In this document: positions 20,314 to 31,856 of the stretch, piece after piece
Layout of the letters: the number at the start of each line of letters is the position of its first letter
Position numbering within the stretch: the stretch's first letter is position 1
Origin: Valencia hispanica
Taxonomy: Eukaryota > Chordata > Actinopteri > Cyprinodontiformes > Valenciidae
Direction of reading: 5' to 3'
Length of the DNA: 64,000 nucleotides
NCBI GenBank assembly: GCA_963556495.2
Contig: OY747715.1
Span: 12,637,239-12,701,238, forward strand
Made by a program: the position numbers and the translations under genes
The notes under the pieces: model-generated
The model's input: the letters and a program-made list of their open reading frames with translations, nothing else
Told to the model about the DNA's origin: nothing
Database searches by the model: none

Positions 20314-21437
20314 AGAGACACCAAAACCACAGAATAACAATCGACGTCGACACAAACAGTCATATAAAACAATGAACTAAAGACGTGATCACTTGATCTA
20401 AAATCCTTGTAGGTGTTTTGTATCCATTGTATTGCATTTAATTCAATCTTGCATCAATTCATTTTAGGATTTCTTCATGGCATTTTTTGACATTGGCATT
20501 TTGTAACCCCCAGATTCTCCTTTCATTATGAACTATGTAGAAGTTTAAACTCTTTGGCAAATCTCTGTGGATGAGTTAGCTTTATGTCATATCGGAAATG
20601 TACTCTTACATGTGGGGGACATTGCGTGGGCTGAAGCACGCATGGCGCACGGCTGATTAAGCTTTCCGAGTGTACAGAGATGCGCTGTCGGGGCTCCTCC
20701 ATCCATTAGGATCTGAGGAGTTAAATGAGGCGCACATCCCCGCTGCTTTGCTCACCTCGCATTAAAACAACACTGGACACCCAGAGACCTTGTTAGATTA
20801 TGTACAGCTGCACCTCTCATTGTTCAGCAGAAATTAAATTTCATCCCACTTCACTTTTGCTCTGAAGGGGTTAGGAAACTAGTTATGACTCGTGAGTCAT
20901 ATGTGAGTCAAAGCTTCCCTGCATATGTTCAGTGCATTGATTCAGAAGGTGAATCTCTCCATCTCAGCTCAGGGGTTGGTGAGAGTTTGAATACTTGTCA
21001 TATCAAAGCAGATTCTGCACACTGCTGTTGTATCTAATACCATTGTGTCACACCCAGCCTTGAGAAGTCCCGGACTAGCCTTGGGTAGTCAAAAGAGAAT
21101 CCAAGGTAAACATGCATAATATTAAGAATAGATGGACTTCTAAATAAGCCTTACAAAAACATTACTGCAATATCAATCTGTGCTCAAATAAATTTGCACA
21201 GATTGGAATACTGTATTTGTTGGTTCTTATTTCAAGTTGTTGTGAATAAACACTTATCACAGCAATAAGATATTCATACTGACACATAACTCTGAACTGT
21301 TGAGACAAACCAGAAGAGAAGCAGTGGCATTTAACAAGTATGGATTTATCAGGTCTAGATTTGAACAATGCTCGAGATGGGCTTAAGTGGAAATTTGGCA
21401 GACACATTGTGCCAACTGTACTTAGAATTCCAGATCT
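20314..21437. other. No gene recognised
   Basis: The segment 20570-20900 is of mixed composition without repeat signature. The rest is AT-rich. No exon with convincing coding signal. Confidence 0.35.
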
Positions 21438-21557
21438 GGTGGCTATCTCCAGTTATAATTGGGCGAGAATCTGGGTTCACCCTGGACCAGTCGATCATAG
21501 GGCTAAACAGCAACACACAAGAAAAAACAATCATGTGCAAACACACACTAATAACCA
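21438..21557 (-). mobile_element. Degraded SINE fragment (DANA/V-SINE-like, 3' body)
   Basis: On the minus strand it matches the 3' body of the SINE at 2871-3251: the ctatctccag, gggcgaga, ttcaccctgga and gtcgatcatagggc phrases occur in the same order but with many substitutions. It is an old copy lacking the tRNA-like head. Confidence 0.6.
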
Positions 21558-22075
21558 CAGCTGAACTGGCCGGCATACCGGGCATTTGCCCGGTCGGCCG
21601 ATGGTGATCTTTCGTTTTTGTGGGCCGATGTCTTTTTTTGTTTTTCTGTAACGGTATAAACTATGAAAGGTGGTGGATTGGCCAATTGGTCGTGATCAAC
21701 TCTGGACCAATTAGAGCCAAGGAGGTCGGATACACCCTCCCTCTTGCTTGCTCAATGGCTCTCATGACAGCAATCATATCACACAGAGAAGCAGAAGAAA
21801 ATGGTGAACAAAAAACGGAAAGGAAATGTAGAGAGAATCGGGCCCAAAAGAAATAAGTCCTTCATGCAGATGCTGCCAAATGTGTTTAAATAACACAATT
21901 GTTTCGTGGTGGCTATGGCGGAGCTTCCACAACTTCCACTTCAGTAACATTAGTAAGTGATGGAGGCCATTAGGTTGGATGAGGGAAAGGTGAGGCAGGA
22001 GGAGGAGAGACCAGAGGCGACAAGGGAACTGAACTTCAGGTAAGACGTTTATCTGGGTCAGATATAAACCAAGTT
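21558..22075 (+). mobile_element. hAT-like element, left end
   Basis: The sequence starts cagctgaactggccggcata followed by a self-complementary ccgggcatttgcccgg. This terminus style is familiar from fish hAT families. Near 22030-22045 an exon-like stretch ends at a donor-like ttcaggtaaga. The right end was not located. Confidence 0.35.
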
Positions 22076-22224
22076 TACATGTAATTTATTTTCGTTGTGC
22101 TTGCTAACTTTTTACAGTCAGTTACAATAACTCCTACTGCGTACCAGCTAGTTTCTAAACTGCTGGGCGGGTGTAATGATGTTACTGATAGTGAATTTTA
22201 TTTTATTCATAAGGTTAGTTAGTA

Positions 22225-22500
22225 AGGTTGCCAACCGTTCCGTAAAAAACGGAATCGTCCTGTATTCACAGAAAATATTACGCATTCAGTATTGACGTGA
22301 AAAGGAACGCGATCTTTCCCGTACTTGAGAATGAAAAAAAGACACAAAGGTGGAGTTATTCTGTGTCTTCAAGCCGTGCAGCTGCCTCTTTTCCCAATCT
22401 CTCCCCCTCCCTCTCCTACTGCTCCTTAATCATGAAACTGATCAATGATCAGCTGATCAGCTCTCTTGTTTGTTTATTGTCCACTTTGCACTAGAAAGAG
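22225..22500. repeat. Probable old DNA-transposon remnant
   Basis: The segment gttgccaaccgttccgt plus aaaacggaatcgtcctgtat is a phrase I associate with a repetitive fish element, but I cannot name the family. It contains tgatcaatgatcagctgatc, a small palindromic block, near 22438. Confidence 0.3.
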
Positions 22501-24060
22501 GAAACCAGTGGATGTCACGCAAAACAACAGCACGTTTAAGCTTCATAACCTGTTAGAATTTATTTATTATTACTTTATAGTATCAGCTGATGTTTCCTGG
22601 AGCCACAGCCGTAAAAGCTGCTGGTCATGATATCGGTTTGGATATGTGGTGAAAGATCCTTGGACCAGCACAGCACTTAACAACTTTGCCACTATGCTCC
22701 CTTGCCTGGGACTATATTGCAAAACAAAAATAAAGAGATGTCAGTGTGTTTATAATCCAAAACGAAACAAGGGAAATACTTTCATGCACATTTTTGCAGC
22801 TTTTAAAGTCTGCTTCCTGATGAAAGTTTAGAATGTAGAGGTTGGAGTGATTTAATTCTTGGGACTAAACCCACAGTTTCAGACACTTATATCCTCTGAC
22901 ATAGATTATTTTTTAATCAATCTGAGAGAGTCAGCATAGGATCTGGACATTGATGAAGAGTAAAATATTGTCAAATTTACTTTTATAACTTTTAAATGAA
23001 ATCTGAGCACTGATTAAAAGGAAGTTCCTGGACTGTTCCCGTCGCCCAAATCATCATGTTATCTTTACCTGGCTTTGTTCTACATTTGTGAGCTTTGCAT
23101 TTCATCTTCTTAAGCTTTTTCACATTGCAGATTTACCTCTCTGTGAGTCCTTTTTCTGACGGTCTCCCTCTCATTACAGTCTCACCCTGTGATTTGCATG
23201 ACTTTTATCCTCCCCCATTTCCGTCTGTAATTCATTCTGTCAAACTACAGCTTTTTGTACAAAGTGCTTTCAAAACCACCATTGCTGATTCCTTCCAGCT
23301 TTTCAACTTCTGCAAACCAATTTTATGTCCTAATGATCAACCCCCTCCCCTGTTTCCCCACTGAATACAGGAGGGGAGTCTACCACCCCTACTATGAGCC
23401 CAATTTCCAGGTGCAGCCATGCTGCGAGGAATTTTCATGTTGTGAGTCAGAAGGATCTGAGTAACAGGCTCCGACTGGGTTTCTAAACTCATTTTGTACT
23501 TCAAGGCTACATGGGAGCGAAACCATAAGAGCAGAATTATTCCCTTTTGTTGCTGTTTGATTGCATAGCTCTCTCCAAGAATCAAAGCCTCTCAGGTTTG
23601 TTTGTAAGTGCCTTTTCTGAAGATAATTAACATTAACAACAGGAAACATTTTCAATTTTCTTACAGAAAGATATGTCGATGTTTGAGGTAAATCTTAAGC
23701 TTCAGCCTGGTGGAATGGCTTAAAGATGAAAGCATTTAATGCCATTTTTCAAATCAAGCAGATAAATTATTTAGATCCCATTTAAAAATAAATGCAAAAC
23801 TTTAGTAAAGATGCAATGAGTACCAAGACATAAGTTAAAACTTTAATTCAGAAAGAGAGCTTTTTATACTAGACCGTCTTTATTGATGTTTATTTAATTT
23901 ACAACAAAACTTCCAGGAAAGCTACTTCATCCAGGCTGAAATACCGAAATTACCTCAAGCCAGTGGCTTTGTCTAAATTTGGGTGCTGCATCCTTCGAAG
24001 AACCCGTCTTTCATCGACCGGATGTTAGCAACTGTGAATTTATATGGTCTAGCCTTCAGA
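22501..24060. other. No gene recognised
   Basis: AT-rich with small unrelated open stretches (for example 23095-23364). None carries a recognisable domain. Confidence 0.35.
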
Positions 24061-24064
24061 TTAA

Positions 24065-24538
24065 AGGAACATGGGGCAGGATTAGTAAATCCAATTTTTT
24101 TAATGCTGTTGGGTGATGAAGCGTTATAAACCAAAAAGAATGAGCCCACCCATGTATCGCTCCATTTTCTTAAACTGGCTGTGTGCTACAAAATGTGTTG
24201 CAGTTCAGGGCCCAAATTTCCCGCGCTGTCCTACGGATGTGACGTCAATTGACACGGCTTGCGCGTTCTCGACAGCTTTAAAAGAGGAAGAAAATTGATC
24301 GCAGACCTCCATTGATTTTATTGTGAGAATGGATTCTTCTCATCTGCAACTGGGAAACGACCAAGGACGACTCACAGCCCACTAAAAAGTGGCACTAAGA
24401 AAAAGAAGTATGTCACTGTGAAGAGGTATGTTTTTTTGTGAAGCGTTCGTGCGCGCTCCCGTACGGCTGGCTGCAGTTACTTGCAGCGCCAGCCGCGTCA
24501 CTCGTGAGCTTCGTTTCTTCATTCTGCCCCATGCTCCT
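24065..24538. mobile_element. TTAA-flanked non-autonomous DNA transposon
   Basis: TTAA occurs on both sides (24061-24064, 24539-24542). The 474-bp element begins aggaacatggggcaggat and ends attctgccccatgctcct. These are inverted repeats that match at 16 of 18 positions. The interior is GC-richer than the flanks and includes a short ATG-led frame (MDSSHLQLG, 24329) and a donor-like gaggtatgt near 24422. The TTAA TSD suggests Kolobok or piggyBac-type transposition; Kolobok-like is my preference. Confidence 0.8.
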
Positions 24539-24542
24539 TTAA

Positions 24543-25159
24543 TTCCTCCTCACCTTGGTGAATGTCCTGTCGCCTAGCAACCGTGTCGACGCTAAACACA
24601 TGGTGGAGTTTTTTTATGACTTTTTTTTTTATTCTAGTGGAGCTACAGCCATTTTACCATCGGCAGCATGTTTTATCTCTGGCTGAGAGGTAATCATAAC
24701 CAGGTAAAGTAATATTATTTAATCTACATAATTACAAGTTAATTTCAGCTAGTTTCATGGATAATTTCAGCAACTGAATGATTGGTGGTCAAATGTACAC
24801 ACTTAATATATACTATATAAACTAAACATTACATTATAACATTTTTCAAATATTCAGGTGTTTTTAAAAATTCTTTGTGTGCCAAAATTGGTAATACTAA
24901 TTTCCATTTGGGATCAATTAAGTATTTTTTAATTTGAATATATATTTTTTAACCAGGTGATGCAAATGAGCACTTACTAAATAAATTAACTGAATAGATT
25001 TTTTAAAACAACCAGTGCAACAACAACATAACATTGTTATGTTTTTAACACCCTTGCAGGTCATAACAGCATGCGCTCTTCTCCTCTTCTGTCATTGCTG
25101 GTGAGATTGTGGCCCCTGGGGATGAGCTTGAGGACTATGTAGTAGAGGATGAGGCTGGT
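24543..25159. other. AT-rich, no feature recognised
   Basis: Contains short A/T runs and no ORF with motifs. Confidence 0.4.
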
Positions 25160-25440
25160 TTGGAGAAATCAATTCAAAAATACTTTATTGATCCCAAGGG
25201 GAAATTAAATCAGCGGTGTTCTCTGGTGTGACAAATTGCCTTCTGAACACGTCTCAGTGATGTGGAAGCCGTCGATTGAGCCAACCCAGTATGATGCAGT
25301 GGACAGTGCAAAGAAGCTACCCTCTGCAGACCATCCTGCATGATGTTCCACTCGTCAACCAAAAAAGACCAGCCTAAAGTCTCAGCTAGAGAACTCCATA
25401 CACATCTCTGATCTTTGTTCAGCTGATCCAGCAAAACTGC
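25160..25440 (-). mobile_element. LINE 3' end, Rex1-like
   Basis: Minus-strand sequence gives a 74-codon C-terminal coding relic (MLDQLNKDQRCVW, HHTGLAQSTASTSLRR) that ends just before a tail reading aatttccccttgggatcaat. This tail is characteristic of the fish Rex1/Babar group. The insertion is heavily 5'-truncated and only the last coding exon portion and tail remain. Confidence 0.55.
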
Positions 25441-25444
25441 TTGT

Positions 25445-25739
25445 TTATTCTAATAAAGCTTAAAGAACAGTCAAGGAAGATGTCATTCAGGTTAATCCTG
25501 CATGAAGAACTATAAATAAATAATTGATCCTAATGCCAATATTTGTTATTTTATTTTCAATAGTCCTTTTAAATTGTTCAAAGTAAGCTTTATGTTCATA
25601 TCTTTAAAAAACTAAATAATAATGTAACTGTCTTAACTTAATGATAATTACTGTTTGTTTTACTCAATTTATTTATAACAACCACCGAACAACTAAATAA
25701 CCAATGGGACAAAAACATAAATTGACTAACAGAAAACTG
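25445..25739. other. AT-rich, no feature recognised
   Basis: Runs of A/T only. It separates the Rex1-like tail from the Gypsy pol remnant. Confidence 0.4.
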
Positions 25740-25899
25740 TCTATCCAGTCCCTTGTCTCCTCTTCTCAGCCTCCCTTTGCTTCTTCATGTCCTAAATGTA
25801 ACATATGCTTGTATGAGCGTCAATGACCGTTTCAAAAGCAAGTTGACAATTAGAGGTCCATCTGTCTCTTTTAGATTTAGACACTTTCCATTGATCTCT

Positions 25900-27042
25900 C
25901 TAGGTTTGAAGGAATGTTTTATTGGTTCATAACCACGTGTGAGAAGATTCACGGGTTTTACAAGAATAGCAAAATTATTGATGAACCGCCGGTAATAACC
26001 AGCAAATCCTAAAAAAAGATTTTAATTCTTTCAGATTTCTGGGAATTGGCCAGGATTTTAATGCAGCTATCTTCTCTGTGTCAGTTTAAACACCTTTTTA
26101 AGATACAACATCACCTAAATAACGCACACTGTTTTGGAAAAATTTTCATTTCTAAGGAGATGGTTTTAGTCCGAATTCTTTTAACCTGTTAACAACACAT
26201 AACAATTGTCGTTCATGTTCTCCTAAAGTGTCAGAGAAAATGATGAGATCATCAGTGAAGATGAGAACTTCTTTAAGATGAATATCAGCCGCTGGAAAGT
26301 GCTACGAGCATTTGTCACACCTTGTGGCATTCGATTTGACTCCCAGAATCCCAATGGAGTCACAAAAGCAGTTTCTGCTTTATCATCTTCATCTCGATTT
26401 GGTAGTATCCAGACTTCAAATCCAGAACACTAAACCACTTAGATCCAGTTTAAGCAGAAAATGATTCTTCCATGTTTGGCAAAGCATAATCGTCTTTGAG
26501 AGTTTAGAGATTCAACTTTCTGTAATCCACACAGAATCCTACATTTCCATTCCTTTTACAAACCACCACAATTGGAGATGAAAAGGACGATTCATATTTT
26601 CTGACGATTCCAGCTTCAGACAACTCTTGGACATGTTGTCAAACTGCATCCAAATCTTTAGGATGAATGGGTCGAGAACGATGTTTAAATGGCGTTTCAT
26701 CTTTAAATTTTATGTGATGTTGAACTTTGCTTGTGCAACCATAATCCAGATCCTTCTGAGGGAATACTTTAGACGGTTCCTCCATTCTAAAGGAATTGGT
26801 GAGACTCCAAAGTTAAACTCCATGTTAGTTGAGTTTTCACCATCCACATGAATGGCTTTCTGGAACAAAATAGTAATCGTTTCATCAAAATCAGCAATGA
26901 TGGATAAAGGAGGAATAAATATATCCTGCTCAGACTCATTTTTGATTATAAAAGGAACTTTATAAGGTGATTGCCTTTGAAGGGTTATCAAGGAACTCTG
27001 AACACACAACCCCACAGGAAGTGATGAGGACGGGTGTTCCAA
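25900..27042 (-). pseudogene. Gypsy reverse transcriptase and start of RNase H
   Basis: The pre-RT linker is open at 26710-27042 (VPFIIKNESEQDIFIPPLS, FNFGVSPIPLEWRNRL). Further along the minus strand, in changing frames, come a SPIVVVCKRNG block near 26570, RMPQGVTNA near 26308-26337, VLIFTDDLIIF near 26240-26270 (the catalytic Asp pair) and FLGFAGYYRRFI near 25970-26010, which marks the RT to RNase H transition of Gypsy elements. Catalytic residues are retained, but several indels and stops exist. Integrase, which would follow at the left, is missing. Confidence 0.75.
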
Positions 27043-27297
27043 TACTGTGACTGGAGGTCACAGTTGTTAATTTGCAGAGCCCTCCAAAACAATAGTTTGG
27101 CCAGCAGGAACAGAAACAGGACTTTGACTTATCAAACGGACGGCTCCTGTATTTCCTGGTTCACTTTGCTGATGTTTTAGCTCTAAAAGCTTCAAAACAG
27201 TTCGATATCCATGAAATTCTGGCTGAAATTATTAAATTTCACTACAAAGATTATTTGGATACAAAATATCTAGAGTGTTCATGCCAATGAATACTGA

Positions 27298-27702
27298 TTA
27301 ATTTTCTGAACGAACACCAGGAACAACTAAAGCTAATGTAGGTACTTCAAGATCAGCTCCTACAAATTCTTTAGGAAAAACTGTACAAGTTTCAACGTAA
27401 CCAAGATAAGGCACAGATTGTCCTGCAGCATCCTCAACCTCCAATAAAGCATCTATTGGTTTCACAGGTTGATTAGAGAGGGATTTATTATAGAAAGAAA
27501 CAGGAATAGAACCTGTATCAACCAAACAATCACAGTCAAATCCAGAGACTTTTACTTTTGTTGAACATTTTGATCCAATTAGTCTCTTTGGCAAGTGAAC
27601 TGAACCAGTTTGTGTTTTTTGTACTTTACAGTGAACAACTATATTAGGTTTGTTGGGACGGATCTGACTATTGGTCCCTGTTTGTCCCTCAACAGGTACC
27701 AA
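27298..27702 (-). pseudogene. Gypsy aspartic protease
   Basis: The 134-codon frame contains CDCLVDTGSIPVSF with the catalytic Asp62-Thr-Gly. A second hydrophobic segment, VPTLALVVPG, could be the usual C-terminal ILG-like strand, although its final residues are degraded. Size fits a single retropepsin subunit, which would act as a homodimer to cut the Gag-Pol polyprotein. Confidence 0.7.
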
Positions 27703-27704
27703 TT

Positions 27705-28470
27705 TCAGTTTGACGAATTCTGATGACTGAATCTCTGTTGACTGAATTTCTGTTTTTGAGTGTGTTTGTTTCCCTTTTTGGCCACAAGGACTAAATTTGG
27801 TTCATTTTGACATTGTGGCCTAATATGGCCATCTTCACCACACCTAAAACAGTAATCTGGCTTAGGCTGTGATAGAGATTTTTGGAAAGTTGGTAGGCAC
27901 GATTTCACGTGTTTTACAGGTTGCTTGAAGGCTTGGGGTTTTTTGAATGAGGTGCTTTCACCTGAAGCAGTCAGTCTTGCCAGTTGTTGCTGTACATCTG
28001 CCAGTTGTTGAGCCAACTTCCGCGTGACACTCGTCAGTGCAGCTACAGTTTCCCTCTCATCACTGGCTGTATGAGTGAACTGTGCATGAGTGGTAGCTTT
28101 TTGCTTCGTGGACCCTAGGTGCTGCTTCATACGAAGGGCCTTTGCTGCTTCCTGATCCTCATAGGTGTGCAGAAGGAGCAGAAACTCAGCAAATGTGGGT
28201 GGCCACACTTTCTTTAATTTTAACTGAGACTCTGAAATTAGATTGTCATCCCATCATCCACGCAGAACTGATTAAGTAGATGTTGGTTTAAATCAGCTTC
28301 TACTGCACCTCCTCTCTTAACTGCAGAGTTTAATGTAACCGTCTTTGCAGATATGCAGAGGGTTTTTCTCCTACATCTTGAAGTGTCCCTAAACTTGGCA
28401 AACAGGTCATCTACATCTTGAACTGTAGCATATGCAGAATCAAGGCATATGCTACAAAAAAAATACATTT
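27705..28470 (-). pseudogene. Gypsy gag capsid and zinc-knuckle region
   Basis: The longer open piece (27705-28208, 167 codons) reads FAEFLLLLHTYEDQEAAKAL, a capsid C-terminal-like helix pair. It continues with a coiled-coil-like stretch (RKLAQQLADVQQQLARL, residues 63-79) and a CCHC knuckle with Cys120, Cys123, His128 and Cys133 in CX2CX4HX4C spacing. The preceding capsid part (RGGAVEADLNQHLLNQFC) lies in another frame at 28238-28330. The knuckle would bind the element's RNA. The gag frame ends three bases before the protease open frame, which is in a different phase. A frameshift (natural or decay) therefore lies between gag and pro. Confidence 0.75.
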
Positions 28471-28896
28471 GGCAGTGTGTTTAACAATATCAACAGTTGA
28501 AGGCAAAAGACTGTCAATTATTCTCTATGACTGCTGAAGATCAAAAACAGGTGGATCTTTCAACAACAAATCTACACCAGATCTCCATGTTTCAAAGTCT
28601 GTTTCATGACTTGGTCTGGGCACACGCCCTGAAAATACTGAGACATGAGTGGTGTGTCGTGCTTTCATAATTTTTTTACAATATGCTCCACAACATACCG
28701 TTGTACCTCAGAGGGGTGAATATCCAAACTGATAGACTGTTGAGATGGCATTGCTGAAGTTGGAATGGACAGATGCTCCACTTTAACATCTGATGGCACC
28801 TCAGTTGATGGGACTTGTCACCGATGATCCTGCTGGTAATGCACTGGTCTCAGGATCCTTAAATTTTTCCTTGATCTGTAATTCAGGATTTAATGT

Positions 28897-29258
28897 TTAA
28901 ATTGAAAGGCCAATCTGAGTCATCGTGGCTTTTAATACTTCTCCATAATTCAAACCTGTTAAATTGGCTAACTCTTTCAATTCAGAGAGATATGTAGTTT
29001 TTCTCTTTGTGCAATGTGCAGCATAAACAGTTGATAAATTAGAAATACAAACAGAAGAATTTTCCAACTCTATAGTGTATGGTAACTCAGACCGCAATGG
29101 TTCTAAAGAAGCGGCAGAACAAAATTTTACCACTAAGGATTCATCAAATTCAGAGTCTGAATTAGTTATTTCTTCCATTCTGTTAATCTTACCATACTGG
29201 TTAAGAAAACTAAAGACTTCTTCATTTTTGTCACTTGCTGATAAGCCTTCAACCAAAA
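28897..29258 (-). pseudogene. Gypsy gag N-terminal domain (PNMA-like)
   Basis: From a Met codon at about 29265 the minus strand reads MEFVLVEGLSASDKNEEVF, then FLNQYGKINRMEEI and LSELKELANLTG. The arrangement (short beta-strand/helix start, VEGLS, G-K-I) is like the N-terminal, RRM-like part of PNMA family proteins and the Gypsy gags from which they derive. It is the membrane- or RNA-binding end of a capsid precursor. It is separated from the capsid part by stops at about 28470-28890. The open frame extends a further 20 codons upstream, but these are SINE sequence, not gag. Confidence 0.5.
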
Positions 29259-29360
29259 CAAACTCCATGCAGAAAGACCCCAGGCCAAGATTTGAACCCA
29301 GGACCTTCTTGCTGCAAGGCAAGGTAACAGTGCTACCAACTGCACCACTGTGCAGCTGCT
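29259..29360 (-). mobile_element. SINE 5' fragment (DANA/V-SINE-like head)
   Basis: Reverse complement of the first 102 bp of the SINE type seen at 2871: a B-box-like gggttcaaatctt and the phrase ggtccttcttgctgcaagg on the plus strand. Only the tRNA-like head and the start of the body are present, ending exactly where gag homology starts. Retention of the 5' head and loss of the 3' end is the reverse of normal truncation. Confidence 0.75.
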
Positions 29361-31335
29361 AATTACAGGCTATTTAAAATTTCAAAATGAATAAAGGCAC
29401 AAATTTAAATTAAAAATCTTGACCTGTGACGTAAGAGGGGGGAGTCATATGCTATGGGCTGCCTCAGCTTAGTAGGTAGTTATCAAGTAGAGCTGTCATG
29501 TTATCGAGAGTCAGTGTGTTAACTAGTTTTGGATTAGGTTTATTTTTATGCTGTACAAACATCAGCCTGTCAGGACATGTTTCTGGGCATGTTTTGTGCA
29601 GCTGAAACTGCACTTAACCTCTGCTTTGGCTATGAAAAACGCAATGTTGTGGTGCTCACTTCAGACAGGAGTATTAAAATCCCAGCAATATGATGAAGAG
29701 TGTCACCAACTGTCTCTGACAGAAAGTAGCTGAAGTTAACCCAGAAAGTTACTAGATGTTGCCAGATGATGCCACATGCTAATTTGCATATTGATGACCT
29801 CATCACCACATCATCACTCTTCTGGTGGTCTTAATCTTTTTCTCCAAAACATCCAATACGAATAAAACCAGTAAATAATAATAAATAATTAAAATAAATT
29901 AAAACTGTATGCAAAACTAGTGTGACATGACAAAATAAAATAACCCATAGAATAGAAAAGGGAAGCCTCATAAGGTCAAGGAAAGATGGCAGAAACAGTT
30001 AGTAGAAGAAATAACTGGAAGGTGGCTGATATGTTCAAAGGAAAGTAGGTATAATGAAGAAAACAGAATGAAACAGGAGGAACTTATTATATCTAGATAA
30101 GGATTTGGTCAACAGGGTTAAACAGGTGAAACATGCTACAGGGAAAATTGACTTGTGTCTTCAAGAAAAGACTGTGAAACGTATGATTTTGTCTGAAGTA
30201 TACTGTTAAGAGAACTGGTACAACATTTAAAAGATTTCAATTGCAACTGAACATCCAAGACCTTTTAAACAAAATGTTTAGTTCTGAAATAAATTGCTGA
30301 GATATCTGAAGAAGATGAAATTAATAGAGAATGTAGTTTTTTGTTTTTTTTTGTACTTTGTACTTTGTAAAAACAAGTAGGGCATATATAGTATGCATTT
30401 AACGTTGCTTGTCAAGCCCCATTAAACAGAAGTTTATGGCTTATGGTATTATTTTCAGTGTTTTTTTTATCATAGGTTTTAAATGTTCTACGTTATTGAA
30501 CTCACCATGCGTTTTGTTCCTTGAATGTACCACAGGTGTGGGATGCAGCATAGTACAGACAAGCTTCTGCCTGACGTTCGTGTGTTGCTTATAAAAGAAA
30601 GATCGGTCTTATATACTTGCAGATTTCTTTTTTAGTTTTGAATTAATTTTAAATACAAAACAACGTAGTTTGTAAGTGGGTGAAATGAACCGAGAAAAGT
30701 TTTTGATTGGTCAGATGTACTGTGATAATAGTGGATGCACATGCACAGATCATCCCCATTCTGTGTGTTTGTTAACAGTCTGAATGCAGAACAGGCTGGT
30801 TTCTAATTTGTAGACAGTCATTGGGTCTAACAGGTAAGCCTAGCGCTATTATTATTGAAAATAGTAATATGAGTACCTTCCTCGGACAAATGTGTAAATA
30901 TTATATCTAATCAGCAGGTGTATTAATGTTCATTTCATTGGCATCATTATCTCACGTTTTCCCAGCTTGTAATAATCAATCAAAATACCATTAATAATCA
31001 CAATAATAATTCTATAGTTGTAACGCCAGCTGTTAACTGTGTTACAGCTCATATTGTCTATAAAGTGTGTTTATCATGTTAAACTTTACACCTGTGTTAA
31101 AGTGCACATCACTAATGTTAGAGCATAACTTAGCCTTCCCACATGCAATATTATACTGTGGTTTACTGATTCTTTTGCATTCAGCTAATTAGAATTTTAT
31201 TGTAATGACAATAAAACTTGATTTATTACTAATATGAATTACTAATGTAATTTGTATCTGAAAAAATACATTGTATATTATACACCATAGTCTACATCAT
31301 GTATTTATCTCTAGGTTTCTCATTTATATTATTTC
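29361..31335. other. AT-rich, no gene recognised
   Basis: About 2 kb with no ORF beyond 61 codons, no inverted termini, and no long simple repeat. It includes an A-rich tract at 29870-29945. Confidence 0.4.
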
Positions 31336-31435
31336 ATTTTATTGTATTTTTTAAATCATGTGTTTATTATTAGACTGGTGTCACATACTCCCCTTCTGTC
31401 TTCAGATGCGCAGCTGAGGTTTCTCAGTCCCACCC

Positions 31436-31797
31436 TTGCCAATCCCTCTGTTGCTTCCATCTCAGCAGCACAAACCAGCAGTGATGGAGCAGCATCAAGT
31501 GCTCCTCCTGTTGCCTCCACCTCAGCAGCATAAAGCGCTCCTCCTGTTGCCTCCACCTCAGCAGCACAACCTAGCAGGTATGCAGCAGCATCAAGCAGAC
31601 ATTCTGTTGCTCCAATAGACCCAGCTGACTGGCTTTGAATGTGCAATTGTTTTATTTAAATAAAAGAATGTCTAAAACAAAGCTATTTAGTTTCTTGTGA
31701 GTATATGTAAACTAGCAGTGCAAGTTCTGTACTGCGATGCAAGGGGGCGCCACTTAAAATCTTGCCTAGGGCACCAAATTGGTTAGGGCCAGGCCTG
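31436..31797 (+). mobile_element. hAT-like element, right part with Ala/Ser-rich coding repeats
   Basis: The segment 31436-31600 repeats ctcctcctgttgcctccacc and tcagcagca units that read as PVASTSAA-type peptide. It is followed by a polyadenylation-like aataaaag at 31661. The sequence then runs to a terminus gggcaccaaattggttaggg ending in ccaggcctg (31797), in the style of a hAT right end. The left end was not found. Confidence 0.35.
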
Positions 31798-31799
31798 AT

Positions 31800-31856
31800 A
31801 AGGGGGTCTCAAAAGTCATTAGAAATAGCGACAAAGTTGCTAAGTTGGCAACACTG
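31800..31856. repeat. Second transposon-like terminus (ends ttggcaacactg)
   Basis: Starts immediately after the previous terminus and ends gcgacaaagttgctaagttg then gcaacactg. Read from the other strand it begins cagtgttgccaacttagc, a hAT-like CAG start. No partner end was found. Confidence 0.35.

Larger units (their letters stand above)
25740..29258 (-). mobile_element. Decayed Ty3/Gypsy retrotransposon (gag, protease, RT)
   Basis: On the minus strand the order is gag N-terminal domain, gag capsid plus zinc knuckle, protease, pre-RT linker, RT, then the start of RNase H. Integrase and both LTRs are not detected, so this is an internal fragment of about 3.5 kb. Frames shift between most domains. 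The gag resembles the PNMA-type gag of some vertebrate Gypsy elements. The 5' edge abuts a SINE fragment at 29259. Confidence 0.8.
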
